64,000 bases of DNA from Flavobacterium sp. WC2421 (lineage in GTDB: Bacteria > Bacteroidota > Bacteroidia > Flavobacteriales > Flavobacteriaceae): the NCBI RefSeq assembly GCF_040822115.1, contig NZ_CP162004.1, forward strand, positions 2,480,001-2,544,000, read 5' to 3'. Below, piece by piece: positions 31,494 through 41,755 of this stretch (position 1 is its first letter; the number at the start of each line of letters is the position of its first letter). The position numbers and the translations under genes were made by a program. The notes beneath the pieces are model-generated. The model saw only the letters and a list, made by a program, of their open reading frames with translations, did no database searches and was not told where the DNA came from.

Positions 31494-33092
31494 CTAAATT
31501 CCTTCAATATGCACTGGTAGAGTTCCTTTACAGTCTAGATTCTCTATTAATTGTATTGCTGCGCTTTCTTGAAATTCTTTAAAATCTTGGTAGACTTGCA
31601 CAAGTCCAATCGCTGAAGATATATTTTGAATTACTTGCATTGAATACGGGTTTCCAAAGACATATAATATGCATTTTTTGGACATGAATATTTTTTCTAA
31701 AAATTCCAAAACGGCCTTATCAATATCAAAATTATTCATCGGTTTTGCTTTTGGAACAAATAATGCAATAAGTAAAGTATCGTAATCACTTAGTTTTTTT
31801 TCTAATGCTAATAGCGCTTCTTCTGTGCCTATTTCTATCGCAAATTCTGATGAAGGAATAGAAGTACTTAAAGTCTTAAAAAAGACATTGTCGATAGGTC
31901 TATAAAGACTGATTTTAGCTAATTTTCCTTTTTTGGATGCATCCAAAACAATTTCGGTATTGTTGCTGTCTTTGATTTTTGTAATGCTATATTGTGCTAT
32001 TTTTCGATTTAAAACTGCAGCAGTTTCAAAATCTAAAGTGGTATTAATTTCAGAATTTGAATTTAATATTCCCACTTTTTCTTTGCATTGCATCAGTCGG
32101 TTATAACTGGCTTCAATGCGTTCTGGACTAGCATTTTTTAGGATTTCTTGAATTCCTTCGGGAACATTTTCGGCAAAACACAATACATCATTTCCAGCAT
32201 TAAAGGCTTCCCATTCCAGTTGACCTTTTTTGTCGTACAATTTTGAAACAGAGTGCATGTTCAAGGCATCCGAAATCACTAAGCCATCATATCCTAAACG
32301 CTTTCGTAAAAGTTCCTCGATTATGTTTTTCGATAAAGTGGCCGAAGTATCTTTTCCATCATTCAAAGCAGGCATCGCCAAATGACCAATCATGATTGAG
32401 TCTACTTGGTTTTCAATTCCTTTAATGAAAGGATATAGTTCATTTTCCAATAATTCATCTAAACTTTCCTTTAAAACGGGTAATCCCAAGTGCGAATCTA
32501 CATTAGTATTTCCATGACCGGGGAAATGTTTAAGGCAACCTAGTACACCTACATCATTCATTCCACGCAGGTATTCAAGAGCAAAATGAGCTACTTTTTC
32601 TTTGTTTTCACCAAAAGAACGGTAGCCAATTACGGGATTATTTGGGTTGTTATTGATGTCCGCTAAAGGTGCTAGATTATAATGAATTCCTACTGATTTT
32701 AAATCCAATCCAATTTGTTTTCCTACTTCATAAACCAAGTGTGATTCACTTTCCGGTAAAGCTCCTAAAGTTATAGCATAAGGATATTGTGGAGTTTTCT
32801 CTACACGCATGGCTAGTCCCCATTCGGCATCAATACTCATTAAAAGTGGCGTAGGAGCGCATTTTTGGTAACGAACAATTAAGTCTTTTAAACGTTGGTA
32901 ACTATCGTCATTAAAAACAATTTTTTTCTTCGTTTCATAGTTGGTTGCTGCACTGGCTCTACTATGAAAAAAAGTCAATCCACCAATGTTGTACTTTGTA
33001 ATGAGTTGTTCCATTGCCTGAATGTTTTCTTCGGTGTCATTGATGAAAACGGCAGGAAAAAAGAATTGCCCTATTTTTTGTTCTAAAGTCAT
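31494..33092 (-). CDS. nagZ: family 3 glycoside hydrolase, NagZ-like beta-N-acetylglucosaminidase
   Basis: 532 residues, no signal peptide. The GH3 N-terminal barrel carries the NagZ signature CLKHFPGHGNTNVDSHLGLP (with the catalytic Asp-His pair) and the nucleophile Asp in DGLVISDALNMHSV; MSIDAEWGLAMR is also typical. An extra C-terminal domain of about 180 residues (after position 350) resembles the GH3 C-terminal domain. It would remove GlcNAc from muropeptides in the cytoplasm. Together with the AmpG-like importer and the DigH-like hydrolase encoded upstream on the same strand it makes a peptidoglycan-recycling group. Confidence 0.88.
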   Translation of the reverse strand: MTLEQKIGQFFFPAVFINDTEENIQAMEQLITKYNIGGLTFFHSRASAATNYETKKKIVFNDDSYQRLKDLIVRYQKCAPTPLLMSIDAEWGLAMRVEKTPQYPYAITLGALPESESHLVYEVGKQIGLDLKSVGIHYNLAPLADINNNPNNPVIGYRSFGENKEKVAHFALEYLRGMNDVGVLGCLKHFPGHGNTNVDSHLGLPVLKESLDELLENELYPFIKGIENQVDSIMIGHLAMPALNDGKDTSATLSKNIIEELLRKRLGYDGLVISDALNMHSVSKLYDKKGQLEWEAFNAGNDVLCFAENVPEGIQEILKNASPERIEASYNRLMQCKEKVGILNSNSEINTTLDFETAAVLNRKIAQYSITKIKDSNNTEIVLDASKKGKLAKISLYRPIDNVFFKTLSTSIPSSEFAIEIGTEEALLALEKKLSDYDTLLIALFVPKAKPMNNFDIDKAVLEFLEKIFMSKKCILYVFGNPYSMQVIQNISSAIGLVQVYQDFKEFQESAAIQLIENLDCKGTLPVHIEGI

Positions 33093-33119
33093 TTATGAAA
33101 ATATTTGCTGTTATTTCTT

Positions 33120-33177
33120 GCCACAGATTCACTGATTTTTTAAAACTAATTAATATTAAAATCAGTGAATTAGTGGC
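33120..33177. repeat. imperfect 20-bp inverted repeat between ampG-like and nagZ-like genes
   Basis: GCCACAGATTCACTGATTTT and the reverse complement of AAAATCAGTGAATTAGTGGC agree at 18 of 20 positions. A dispersed flavobacterial palindrome or a processing hairpin inside the operon. Confidence 0.7.
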
Positions 33178-33237
33178 TATTTTTTAAAATCGGCATTTTA
33201 CCGGGTCTTATGAAGTAAATCCGTTTCATCCATAAAC

Positions 33238-34503
33238 TTATGCTGATTTCTTTCCGTATTCTTTTGGGAATATCAAGAAACGAGATAAAATTAATCCTGG
33301 AATTGTAGCTAAGAAAACCCAAATAAAGAAGTTTCCATATCCTAAATATTCTTGTATGTATCCACTAATCATTCCAGGTAACATCATTCCTAACGCCATG
33401 AACCCAGTTGCAATAGAGTAGTGGGAGGTTTTTGATTCGCCATCGGCAACATAGATTAAGTACATCATAAAAGCAGCAAATCCAAAACCGTAACCAAACT
33501 GTTCTGCAATAACGGTGGCATAAATATAATACACTGATGCAGGATGAAAATGTGCAAGGAGTATAAAACCAATGATTGGTAAGTGCATGGCTAGAAACAT
33601 GGGTAACATCCATTTACCAAGACCGTCTCTCGAAATTACAATTCCGCCAATAATTCCGCCAATCGTTAATGATAGCACACCAAAAGTCCCGTAAATAATC
33701 CCTACATTTTGGGTAGTTAAACCGAGTCCGCCTGCATTGATATCATCAATTAAGAAAGGAGTTAACATTTTTAATAATTGGGATTCGCCTAATCTAAATA
33801 ATAAGATAAAAGCTAATACAATACCGATTTGTTTCTTTTGAAAAAAGCTAGAAAATACGCTAGAAAAACTTGCTTTTTTAGCTTCTACTGAATTTTTTAC
33901 AATCGCTTTTTCGGTTCTTGGTGTAGCAAAATAATTGTAGATAGTAATTAAAGTCATTAGTAATCCAACGATAATCATCGTATAGGACCACGCTTTTTGT
34001 TTGTCTCCATATTCTTGTTCTAGATAGCCACCAATAATTACAATTAAGCCATTTCCAGTAAGCATAGAAAGGCGATAAAAAGTACTGCGTATTCCTAGAA
34101 AAAAAGATTGTTGGTCTTTCTCCAGAGCCAATAAATAAAAACCATCACTAGCCACATCATTGGATGCTGATGCAAAAGCAGCGACCCAAAAAACAGCCAA
34201 ACTAATTAAGAAAAAATGATTCATGGGAATGGATAATCCTACGATTAAAAAGGCAATTGAGATGAGCAATTGCATAGCCAAAAACCATTTTCTTTTGGTA
34301 GAATACAAATCGATAAAGGGGCTCCATAATGGTTTTATAACCCAAGGAAGATATAAAAGACTGGTGTAAATTCCAATATCTTCATTACTGATTCCCAGAT
34401 TCTTGTACATGATTACCGAAACCGAAATAATAATAGCGTATGGTAGTCCCGAGGCAAAGTTTAAAATAGGTATCCAATACCAAGGTCTATTATTTACTTC
34501 CAT
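33238..34503 (-). CDS. MFS transporter, AmpG-like muropeptide permease
   Basis: 421 residues, 12 transmembrane helices. The opening IPILNFASGLPYAIIISVSV and LPWVIKPLWSPFIDLYSTKR loop are diagnostic of the AmpG family (SGLP near the first helix, KxxWxPxxD). Imports anhydro-muropeptides (GlcNAc-anhydroMurNAc) into the cytoplasm. Its start overlaps the end of the DigH-like gene by 14 bp, so the two are coupled, and the NagZ-like enzyme that acts on its cargo is encoded next. Confidence 0.88.
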   Translation of the reverse strand: MEVNNRPWYWIPILNFASGLPYAIIISVSVIMYKNLGISNEDIGIYTSLLYLPWVIKPLWSPFIDLYSTKRKWFLAMQLLISIAFLIVGLSIPMNHFFLISLAVFWVAAFASASNDVASDGFYLLALEKDQQSFFLGIRSTFYRLSMLTGNGLIVIIGGYLEQEYGDKQKAWSYTMIIVGLLMTLITIYNYFATPRTEKAIVKNSVEAKKASFSSVFSSFFQKKQIGIVLAFILLFRLGESQLLKMLTPFLIDDINAGGLGLTTQNVGIIYGTFGVLSLTIGGIIGGIVISRDGLGKWMLPMFLAMHLPIIGFILLAHFHPASVYYIYATVIAEQFGYGFGFAAFMMYLIYVADGESKTSHYSIATGFMALGMMLPGMISGYIQEYLGYGNFFIWVFLATIPGLILSRFLIFPKEYGKKSA

Positions 34504-36064
34504 TATTCATTGCGCTTTGGTTTGATTTTTTATCCGTTTTGGTGCTTACTTGTGTAGCCTTACTTTCATTACCAAAAAAATCAATAAAGGATACAGCATA
34601 AGTAGTATTTTTATCCTCAGTAGTCTTTGGAATAACTATAGAAATAGTATCTTTTTTTTCTTTGAAAGCAATTTTATCAATAATTTGACTAGGGTCATTA
34701 AGATCTAATTTGGCACCATTTTTAGCTTCATAAACCATAACGTAACGAATCTTGCTATTCAATGGATAATTGAGTGTATAGGTAGAACAACTACTATTAC
34801 TAGTTGCATTACATACAGTGGGGATGTCAATTACTATTTTTTTAGAATTAGGGACTACATACGGAAGCGCTGGATATTTGTATTGATTTTCCAATAATAA
34901 ATCGGTAACAGCTTTATTTCTGTTCACAAATGATTTCGCACTAAAAAAAGCGTTTCCATTGATGTTTTTATACGATCTAGTTACATCAATCTGGTTTGGA
35001 ATTTCTGTTGGATTAAACCATCTTCGGTCTGAATCGGTATTGATTTTATAACTACCATTTCCGATGTAGACTGCGGTATTTTTTGAGTTCTCAGACCACC
35101 ATTTTAATAGTTTGGTATACGAAGCGGTTTTATGATCCATACTCCAATATAATTGAGGCAAGATATAATCAACCCAGCTGTTTTCCATCCAAGCCATTGG
35201 ATCAGCAAATAAATCATCATAGTTGGTTTGTCCCGATTGTGTGTCAGATCCTTTTGGATCTACTGATTTATTACGCCAAACTCCAAATGGACTGATACCA
35301 AATTGTACCCATGGTTTTCTCGTTTTTATAGCATAAGACGTATATTTTACAAAATTGTTGACATTCAATCGTCGCCAATCTTCTAAGCTTAATCCATTTC
35401 CGTATTTTTTATATGAGGCTGTGTCATTGAAATTTTCTCCTGCTATTTTGTAGGGATAAAAATAATCATCAAAATGTATTGCATCAATATCGTAGTTTTT
35501 TACTACTTCATCGACAACTGCTACTAAATGGGTTTGTACTTCGGGTAGCGCCGGATTATAATAGTATTTTCCGCCGTATTTAATCATCCATTCCGGATGT
35601 TTGTAAAAGTCATGTGTTGGACTCAAATTTGCTGTATTCAAATCCATTGTTGCACGGTATGGGTTAAGCCATGCATGAAATTCAAATCCTCTATTGTGCG
35701 TTTCGGTTATCATCCATTCCAAAGGATCAAAATTATTAGCAGGTGCTTTTCCTTCTTTTCCAGTTAAGTATTTTGACCAAGGAGCTAGTTTTGTAGGATA
35801 GAAAGCATCACCAACACTTCTAATTTGGACAATTACAGCATTGTAATTTAGTTTTTTATAGGTATCTAAAATTTCAAGAAAATCGGCTTTTTGCTTTTCA
35901 ATTGGATCTGTACTCGTTTTGGGCCAGTCAATATTTGCTACGGTAGCAATCCAAACTGCTCTGAACTCATTTTTTGGGTTGAGAGTTGTTTCTTGCGCAT
36001 TTCCTATTGAAAATGCTAAGAGAAAGCTAGATAGAAGAAGAAAGAAAGATTTTTTAAGGTTCAT
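34490..36064 (-). CDS. GHL10-family glycoside hydrolase, DigH/YddW-like
   Basis: 524 residues with a signal peptide (MNLKKSFFLLLSSFLLAFSI, cleavage near GNAQ). The GHL10 (DUF187) barrel shows EFRAVWIATVANIDWP, NYNAVIVQIRSVGDAFYP, FHAWLNPYRA, DIDAIHFDDYFYPY, FGISPFGVWRN and DYILPQLYWSMDH, the last with family-typical acidic residues. A C-terminal fibronectin-like region (about 425-510) follows. E. coli DigH of this family cuts peptide-free peptidoglycan. The operon with AmpG- and NagZ-like genes supports that role. The last bases overlap the permease gene. Confidence 0.87.
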   Translation of the reverse strand: MNLKKSFFLLLSSFLLAFSIGNAQETTLNPKNEFRAVWIATVANIDWPKTSTDPIEKQKADFLEILDTYKKLNYNAVIVQIRSVGDAFYPTKLAPWSKYLTGKEGKAPANNFDPLEWMITETHNRGFEFHAWLNPYRATMDLNTANLSPTHDFYKHPEWMIKYGGKYYYNPALPEVQTHLVAVVDEVVKNYDIDAIHFDDYFYPYKIAGENFNDTASYKKYGNGLSLEDWRRLNVNNFVKYTSYAIKTRKPWVQFGISPFGVWRNKSVDPKGSDTQSGQTNYDDLFADPMAWMENSWVDYILPQLYWSMDHKTASYTKLLKWWSENSKNTAVYIGNGSYKINTDSDRRWFNPTEIPNQIDVTRSYKNINGNAFFSAKSFVNRNKAVTDLLLENQYKYPALPYVVPNSKKIVIDIPTVCNATSNSSCSTYTLNYPLNSKIRYVMVYEAKNGAKLDLNDPSQIIDKIAFKEKKDTISIVIPKTTEDKNTTYAVSFIDFFGNESKATQVSTKTDKKSNQSAMNNGSK

Positions 36065-36203
36065 TTGGAAGGCTTTTTTATAAGTATCAAAAATAGTTTT
36101 TTTGGCGAATTATAGTTGCTAAATTACTATAAAATTATATGTAAAATAGTGTTGCAATTTCTTTGCCAAAGAATTACGATATCATTTTATTTGTTCATGA
36201 TAC

Positions 36204-36350
36204 CCTAGCCCCAACAGAAGTGAAACCCCTTTGCAGGTCGAAAATTGCTTTTTTCTGGGGTGGGCAGAGCGACCAAAGGAAGCTCCTGAACACGCCTAGA
36301 AAAAGGATTTGAGACCCAAAAGGGTGCAGCGGATGGTGGGAATTGCTCCT
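36204..36350 (+). repeat. dispersed intergenic element, copy 1
   Basis: Conserved ends: CCTAGCCCCAACAGAAGTGA at the left and GCAGCGGATGGTGGGAATTG, CTCCT at the right. A variable core lies between. The same ends occur in inverted orientation at 42982-43076. Together with AT-rich DNA it fills the gap 36065-36440 upstream of the FAD/Fe-S oxidoreductase; no ORF is present. Confidence 0.65.
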
Positions 36351-36380
36351 GAAAATAAAAAACGAAAGGAGTGTTAGAAT

Positions 36381-36414
36381 TTGTGATTAGGTAAAGGACT
36401 ATTATTTATATTTG
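36381..36414 (+). promoter_or_regulatory. Bacteroidota-type promoter of the FAD/Fe-S oxidoreductase
   Basis: TTG at 36381-36383 and TATATTTG at 36407-36414 (consensus TAnnTTTG), 27 bp before the ATG. Spacing of 23 bases is at the long end of the accepted range. Confidence 0.5.
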
Positions 36415-36440
36415 TACATTATCTAAAATACTGCCATTTC

Positions 36441-39356
36441 ATGTCAATTTTGCAACAGTTCGAATCATTATCCCAATCGCTGGACGGTACCCTTTTATAC
36501 GACACACTTCATAAAATTTTATACGCAACAGATGCATCGGCCTACCGAATCATGCCGGAAGCTGTGGCTTTGCCAAAAACAACCGAGGATATTGTAAAAT
36601 TGATGCATTTTGCTTGGGAACATAAAATTTCGTTGACACCTAGAACAGCTGGAACTTCACTGGCTGGGCAAACGGTAGGTAGTGGAATTGTAGTTGATGT
36701 TTCCAAACATTTTACCAAAATTGTATCTTTTGATGTAGCAAAAAAAACAATAACAGTTCAGCCAGGAGTTATAAGGGATGAGCTGAATTTATATTTAAAA
36801 CCGCACGGATTGTTTTTTGGTCCGAATACGTCCACTTCTAGTCGATGTATGATTGGTGGAATGGTGGGGAATAACTCATCAGGAACCACATCGATTCGAT
36901 ACGGAGTGACCCGCGATAAAATTGTAGAAATTAAAGCAGTTTTGAGTGATGGATCTCAAGTAGTTTTTGGAGAATTGAGTTCGGAGGCTTTTATCGAAAA
37001 AACCAAAGGTGATTCTTTGGAGAATGCTATTTATCGAAATTTATACGAAGAATTATCAGTCGAAGCGACCCAAGAAGAAATAAAAAAGGAATTTCCTAAA
37101 CCAGAAATTCACCGTAGAAATACTGGTTATGCTGTAGATATATTATTGAAATCAGATTTATTTGGAGGAAATGAACCTACAATTAATGTGGGTAAATTAC
37201 TTTGTGGTAGCGAAGGAACACTGGCTTTTACAACTGAGGTTACATTGAAAGTGGATGATTTGCCACCAACGAATAATGTGATGGTGGTGGCTCATTTTCA
37301 TACGATTCAAGAAAGTTTAGAAGCTGTTGTGACAGCGATGAAACATCATTTATACACTTGTGAAATGATGGATGATACGATATTAAATTGTACAAAAACG
37401 AACAGAGAGCAAGCTAAGAACCGATTTTTTATTCAAGGAGATCCTAAGGCGGTGATTATGATGGAAGTGGGTTCGTATATAAGCATGGAAGATGCCGAGG
37501 CACAAGCCAATGCTTTGATAGTAGATTTAGAGTTGCATAATTTTGGGTATGCTTTGCCTAAAATTTATGGTAGTGATATTGATAAAATAAACGAATTGCG
37601 TAAAGCTGGTTTAGGACTTTTAGGCAGTATTGTAGGCGACAATAAAGCAGCTGATTCTATTGAAGATACTGCAGTAGAATTGAGTGATTTACCTAATTAC
37701 ATTGCTGATTTTTCGGCAATGATGGCACGCCACGGTCAAGAAGCGATTTACTATGCGCATGCAGGAGCAGGAGAAATTCACTTGCGTCCCGTTTTAAATT
37801 TAAAAACAAAGGAAGGCGTTTATCAATTTAGAAATATTGCTACCGAAGTAGCCGTTTTAGTAAAAAAATATAGAGGTTCCTTGAGTGGTGAACATGGAGA
37901 CGGCATAGTGCGAGGAGAATTTCTTCCATTTATGATTGGTGATAAAAACTATGAATTACTAAAGCGCATTAAATTGGCATTCGACCCGTATTCGGTTTTA
38001 AATATGGGGAAAATTGTCAATGCTTTAAAAATGGATGAAAACCTTCGTTTTGAACCAGGAAGGGATGAGCCAGAAATTCAAACAATTCAAGATTTCTCCG
38101 ACAGTATGGGAATTTTGAGACTGGCAGAAAAATGCAACGGTTCTGGAGACTGTAGAAAACCAGCCTCGGCAGGAGGGACTTTATGTCCGAGTTATCGGGC
38201 TACCAAAAATGAAAAAGACACCACGCGTGCTAGAGCCAATGCTTTACGGGAATATTTAACGCAATCAGAAAAAGATAATAAATTCAATCATAAGGAATTA
38301 TATGAAGTTTTTGAACTGTGTGTAAGTTGTAAAGCTTGTGCTAGTGAATGCCCGTCTAATGTGGATGTAGCTTCGCTAAAAGCAGAGTTTTTATACCAAT
38401 ATCAAAAAGCAAATGGTTTTACTCTTCGAAATAAAATTTTTGCCAATAATGCCAAACTAAATAAGCTAGGAAGTGTATTTCCAACGTTGACTAATTTCAT
38501 GGTCAATCAGCCTTTAGTGAAAAAAGGGATGGGAGTAGCTCCAAAAAGAGAAGTGCCTTTATTAGCTCCAAAATCGTTTAGAAAATGGTTAGAGAGCAAT
38601 AAATCAAAAAATAATAATAATTCATTCGTAAACGGGAAAGTATTTTTGTTTTGCGATGAGTTCACGAATTATTATGATGTGCAAGTAGGTATAGATGCTT
38701 TTGAGTTATTGACACAATTGGGTTACGAAGTGCTTGTTGTTGACCACGAAGAAAGTGCTAGAGCGTATATTTCTAAAGGTTTTTTAGAAGAAGCGAAAGT
38801 GATCGCGAATAAAAACGTTTCGATTTTTAGTTCAATTGTTTCGGCTGAAATTCCATTGATTGGAATTGAACCTTCGGCAATATTGACTTTTAGAGATGAG
38901 TACTTACGACTAGCTGATGATAAAGCTGCAGCCGAAAAGTTGTCTAAAAACTGCTTGACCGTTGAAGAATTTTTTAAAAGAGAAATTGATGTTAATAAAA
39001 TTCATTCAGATCAGTTTTCGAATGAAGGAAAGCAAATTAAAATTCACGGTCATTGCCATCAAAAGTCTTTAAGTACTATTGAAGCTACATTTGCGATGTT
39101 GAATATACCTAAAAACAATAAAGTGACCATTTACAACTCGGGTTGTTGCGGTATGGCGGGTTCTTTTGGGTATGAGAAAGAGCATTATGATATTAGTATG
39201 CAAATGGGGGAAGACACTTTATTTCCTAAAATTAGAGCTACAGCATCTAGTATAGCGATCGCAGCAGCAGGGACAAGTTGCCGTCATCAAATTTTTGATG
39301 GAACTAATAGAAAAGCACAGCATCCTGTTACTATATTGAGAAGTTGTTTGAGATAA
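36441..39356 (+). CDS. FAD-binding and Fe-S-binding oxidoreductase, D-lactate dehydrogenase-like
   Basis: 971 residues fusing three parts. An FAD-binding PCMH domain (about 30-270: AWEHKISLTPRTAGTSLAGQ, MIGGMVGNNSSGT, RRNTGYAVD) is followed by an FAD-oxidase C-terminal domain (HAGAGEIHLRPVLN, SGEHGDGIVRGEF). The last part is a GlcF-like ferredoxin and CCG segment: CNGSGDCR...CP near 565-585, CVSCKACASECP near 625-636, and HGHCHQKSL plus NSGCCGMAGSFG near the end. This is the Dld-II/YdiJ architecture, oxidising D-lactate or a similar 2-hydroxy acid and passing electrons to quinone. The substrate is inferred. Confidence 0.9.
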   Translation: MSILQQFESLSQSLDGTLLYDTLHKILYATDASAYRIMPEAVALPKTTEDIVKLMHFAWEHKISLTPRTAGTSLAGQTVGSGIVVDVSKHFTKIVSFDVAKKTITVQPGVIRDELNLYLKPHGLFFGPNTSTSSRCMIGGMVGNNSSGTTSIRYGVTRDKIVEIKAVLSDGSQVVFGELSSEAFIEKTKGDSLENAIYRNLYEELSVEATQEEIKKEFPKPEIHRRNTGYAVDILLKSDLFGGNEPTINVGKLLCGSEGTLAFTTEVTLKVDDLPPTNNVMVVAHFHTIQESLEAVVTAMKHHLYTCEMMDDTILNCTKTNREQAKNRFFIQGDPKAVIMMEVGSYISMEDAEAQANALIVDLELHNFGYALPKIYGSDIDKINELRKAGLGLLGSIVGDNKAADSIEDTAVELSDLPNYIADFSAMMARHGQEAIYYAHAGAGEIHLRPVLNLKTKEGVYQFRNIATEVAVLVKKYRGSLSGEHGDGIVRGEFLPFMIGDKNYELLKRIKLAFDPYSVLNMGKIVNALKMDENLRFEPGRDEPEIQTIQDFSDSMGILRLAEKCNGSGDCRKPASAGGTLCPSYRATKNEKDTTRARANALREYLTQSEKDNKFNHKELYEVFELCVSCKACASECPSNVDVASLKAEFLYQYQKANGFTLRNKIFANNAKLNKLGSVFPTLTNFMVNQPLVKKGMGVAPKREVPLLAPKSFRKWLESNKSKNNNNSFVNGKVFLFCDEFTNYYDVQVGIDAFELLTQLGYEVLVVDHEESARAYISKGFLEEAKVIANKNVSIFSSIVSAEIPLIGIEPSAILTFRDEYLRLADDKAAAEKLSKNCLTVEEFFKREIDVNKIHSDQFSNEGKQIKIHGHCHQKSLSTIEATFAMLNIPKNNKVTIYNSGCCGMAGSFGYEKEHYDISMQMGEDTLFPKIRATASSIAIAAAGTSCRHQIFDGTNRKAQHPVTILRSCLR

Positions 39357-39627
39357 TTAGTATAGAAGCAGGACTTTTAAAAAGATAAAAAATAAGATGT
39401 TTCTTTTATTAGATTTTTATTGTCTTTTAAATAATAGTTATTGACTTTTTAATTCTGTTAAAAACATATTTTTGACTTATTTTGACTATATAATAAAAAA
39501 TTTACTCTAAAATAACCGATAATTAAAATTGTTTTATACATTTGGATTTTGAATAAAACTTGCATTATTGTTAGAATAATGGCAAACAATTTACAAGATA
39601 TTAATTTTTAATAAGAAATTACGACTT
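39357..39627. other. AT-rich intergenic region
   Basis: No gene. A TAnnTTTG box (TACATTTG, 39537-39544) about 84 bp before the permease start is a possible promoter; no clear -33 TTG was found at the right distance. Confidence 0.4.
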
Positions 39628-41586
39628 ATGGCACTTTCCAGTTTGTTTAGAAAAAAAACAGTGCAAGATATCTTGGCACAGGTAGAAAAAAATAATGCTG
39701 ACGGGCACAATGCATTAGGCAAACATCTTAAAGCAAGAGATTTGGCCGCTTTTGGTATCGCTGCAATAATTGGTGCGGGGATTTTTAGTACTATTGGTAA
39801 AGCTAGTTTTGATGGTGGTCCAGCTGTTATATTTTTATTTTTATTTACTGCAATAGCTTGTAGTTTTGCTGCTTTTGCTTATGCTGAATTTGCATCTATG
39901 GTTCCAGTTTCTGGTAGTGCATATACGTATTCGTATGTAGCTTTTGGTGAAATAATGGCATGGATAATTGGTTGGGCTTTGATTATGGAATATGCTGTAG
40001 GGAATATCACCGTCGCCATATCATGGAGTGATTACTTTACTAGTTTGATGGATAATATAATAAACAATCTCAATCATAATTACCATCTTAATTTACAAGT
40101 TCTAGCCGATTGGGCTCAAATGGATTATTTAACAGCTTCCAATGGCTTTAAAGATGCAACGGCATTGATGCAAGGAGGAAAATCTTTCGAAAATTTAAGT
40201 ACAGGACTTAAATCTGCTTATACTGCTTGGACCACTGCGCCAACAATAGGTTCTTTCCATTTTGTTGCTGATTTGCCTGCTCTATTTATTATCGTTTTGA
40301 TAACCGCTTTAGTATATCGCGGAATGAAAGAATCTCGTAATGCGAGTAATATGATGGTAATCGTAAAGCTGTGTATAATTCTATTGGTTATTGCGGTAGG
40401 TTCTTTTTATATCGATATTGATAATTGGACTCCTTTTGCTCCTAATGGTGTGAGTGGGGTTTTGAAAGGAGTTTCGGCTGTTTTCTTTGCTTATATTGGT
40501 TTTGATGCCATATCGACTACAGCTGAAGAATGTGAAAATCCCCAACGTGATTTACCAAAAGGAATGATGTGGGCGATAATTATTTGTACTGTTTTGTATA
40601 TAATAATTGCTTTGGTATTAACAGGTATGGTGAATTATGCTGATTTGAATGTGGGTGATCCTTTACTTTTTGTTTTCAAAAAATTAGATTTGAAAATCAT
40701 GTCGGCTATCATTGGTGTGAGTGCTGTAATTGCCATGGCAAGTGTATTGTTAGTTTTCCAAATGGGACAACCGCGTATCTGGATGAGTATGAGTCGTGAT
40801 GGGCTGTTGCCAAAACGTTTCTCTAGAGTGCATCCAATATATAAAACTCCTTCTTACGCTACTGTTGTTACTGGATTTGTAGTGGCTATTCCTGCTTTGT
40901 TTTTGAATTTAACTATGGTAACTGACTTATGTAGTATAGGTACTTTATTTGCCTTCGTATTGGTTTGTGCTGGAGTTTTGGTTTTGCAAAATAAACCCAA
41001 TATTCCAAGAGGGAAATTCAAAACACCTTATGTGAACTCTAAATATGTGGTTCCTTTTTTATTGGCTGCCGGAATATTCTATGCGTTGCAATTTAACCAT
41101 AAAGGGACAATGGATTTTATTACTAATGAAACTCAAGTCAATAAAGCGGAAGATATTATTACTTCATTAAATAAAAAAGAATCCCAAAAAGTGTATGCTT
41201 ATCTTGTAAGTTTAGACGCTGAAAATAATACTGTTGAAAAACCAGATTTAGAAAATTTATTAAGTAAATACCAAGATGATGAAGCTAAATATGCTACTGT
41301 AGTTGCTGGTTTACCAATTGATAATAGCTTGAAGTATGAAAGTGGTTTTAGTTTGTTCAAACATAAAATACCAATGTGGATTTTCCTAATCGCTTTGATT
41401 GGATTGACGATTTGGTCTTTCAAAGAAAATCTATCTTTAATCCCATTATTAGGATTAGTGAGCTGTTTGTATATGATGGCTGAATTAAGTGTTTGGAACT
41501 GGATCTACTTTACTATTTGGTTGCTAATAGGTTTGGTGATTTACTTTGGCTTCAGCCGAAAAAACAGTAAACTGAGTCATTTGTAG
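39628..41586 (+). CDS. APC-family amino-acid permease (cationic amino acid transporter-like)
   Basis: 652 residues with 12-14 transmembrane helices. APC motifs are clear: DLAAFGIAAIIGAGIFSTIG, YAEFASMVPVSGSAYTYSY, FFAYIGFDAISTTAEECENP, RIWMSMSRDGLLPKRFSRVH. The N-terminus (KKTVQDILAQVEKN) and last membrane pairs fit the CAT subgroup. A soluble insert of about 90 residues near 490-570 (KAEDIITSLNKKESQKVYAY) lies between helices 12 and 13 and is unusual. Substrate not determinable. Followed by a terminator. Confidence 0.9.
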   Translation: MALSSLFRKKTVQDILAQVEKNNADGHNALGKHLKARDLAAFGIAAIIGAGIFSTIGKASFDGGPAVIFLFLFTAIACSFAAFAYAEFASMVPVSGSAYTYSYVAFGEIMAWIIGWALIMEYAVGNITVAISWSDYFTSLMDNIINNLNHNYHLNLQVLADWAQMDYLTASNGFKDATALMQGGKSFENLSTGLKSAYTAWTTAPTIGSFHFVADLPALFIIVLITALVYRGMKESRNASNMMVIVKLCIILLVIAVGSFYIDIDNWTPFAPNGVSGVLKGVSAVFFAYIGFDAISTTAEECENPQRDLPKGMMWAIIICTVLYIIIALVLTGMVNYADLNVGDPLLFVFKKLDLKIMSAIIGVSAVIAMASVLLVFQMGQPRIWMSMSRDGLLPKRFSRVHPIYKTPSYATVVTGFVVAIPALFLNLTMVTDLCSIGTLFAFVLVCAGVLVLQNKPNIPRGKFKTPYVNSKYVVPFLLAAGIFYALQFNHKGTMDFITNETQVNKAEDIITSLNKKESQKVYAYLVSLDAENNTVEKPDLENLLSKYQDDEAKYATVVAGLPIDNSLKYESGFSLFKHKIPMWIFLIALIGLTIWSFKENLSLIPLLGLVSCLYMMAELSVWNWIYFTIWLLIGLVIYFGFSRKNSKLSHL

Positions 41587-41610
41587 TTTTCTAAAACTAA
41601 GATCTTTTAT

Positions 41611-41647
41611 AAAAACCGTTTTGATTTGTTCAAAGCGGTTTTTTTTG
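41611..41647 (+). terminator. terminator after amino-acid permease
   Basis: AAAAACCG-TTTTGA...TTCAAAG-CGGTTTTTTTT, a stem with one bulge and eight T. Confidence 0.8.
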
Positions 41648-41755
41648 TGTCTAAAATGGAGTTTTGTTTTTTAAAGTCACATAGATCCTTAAAAAAAATC
41701 CGTCCAAGATTGCTCTCAAACGGATTTTAACCAAAGTAAACAACTAAAAAAAAAA

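Noticed and set aside
33365..33613. Cys-rich minus-strand ORF inside the AmpG-like gene
   Set aside because: Alternative frame of a clear transporter gene; Cys and His richness is a by-product of the codon shift.
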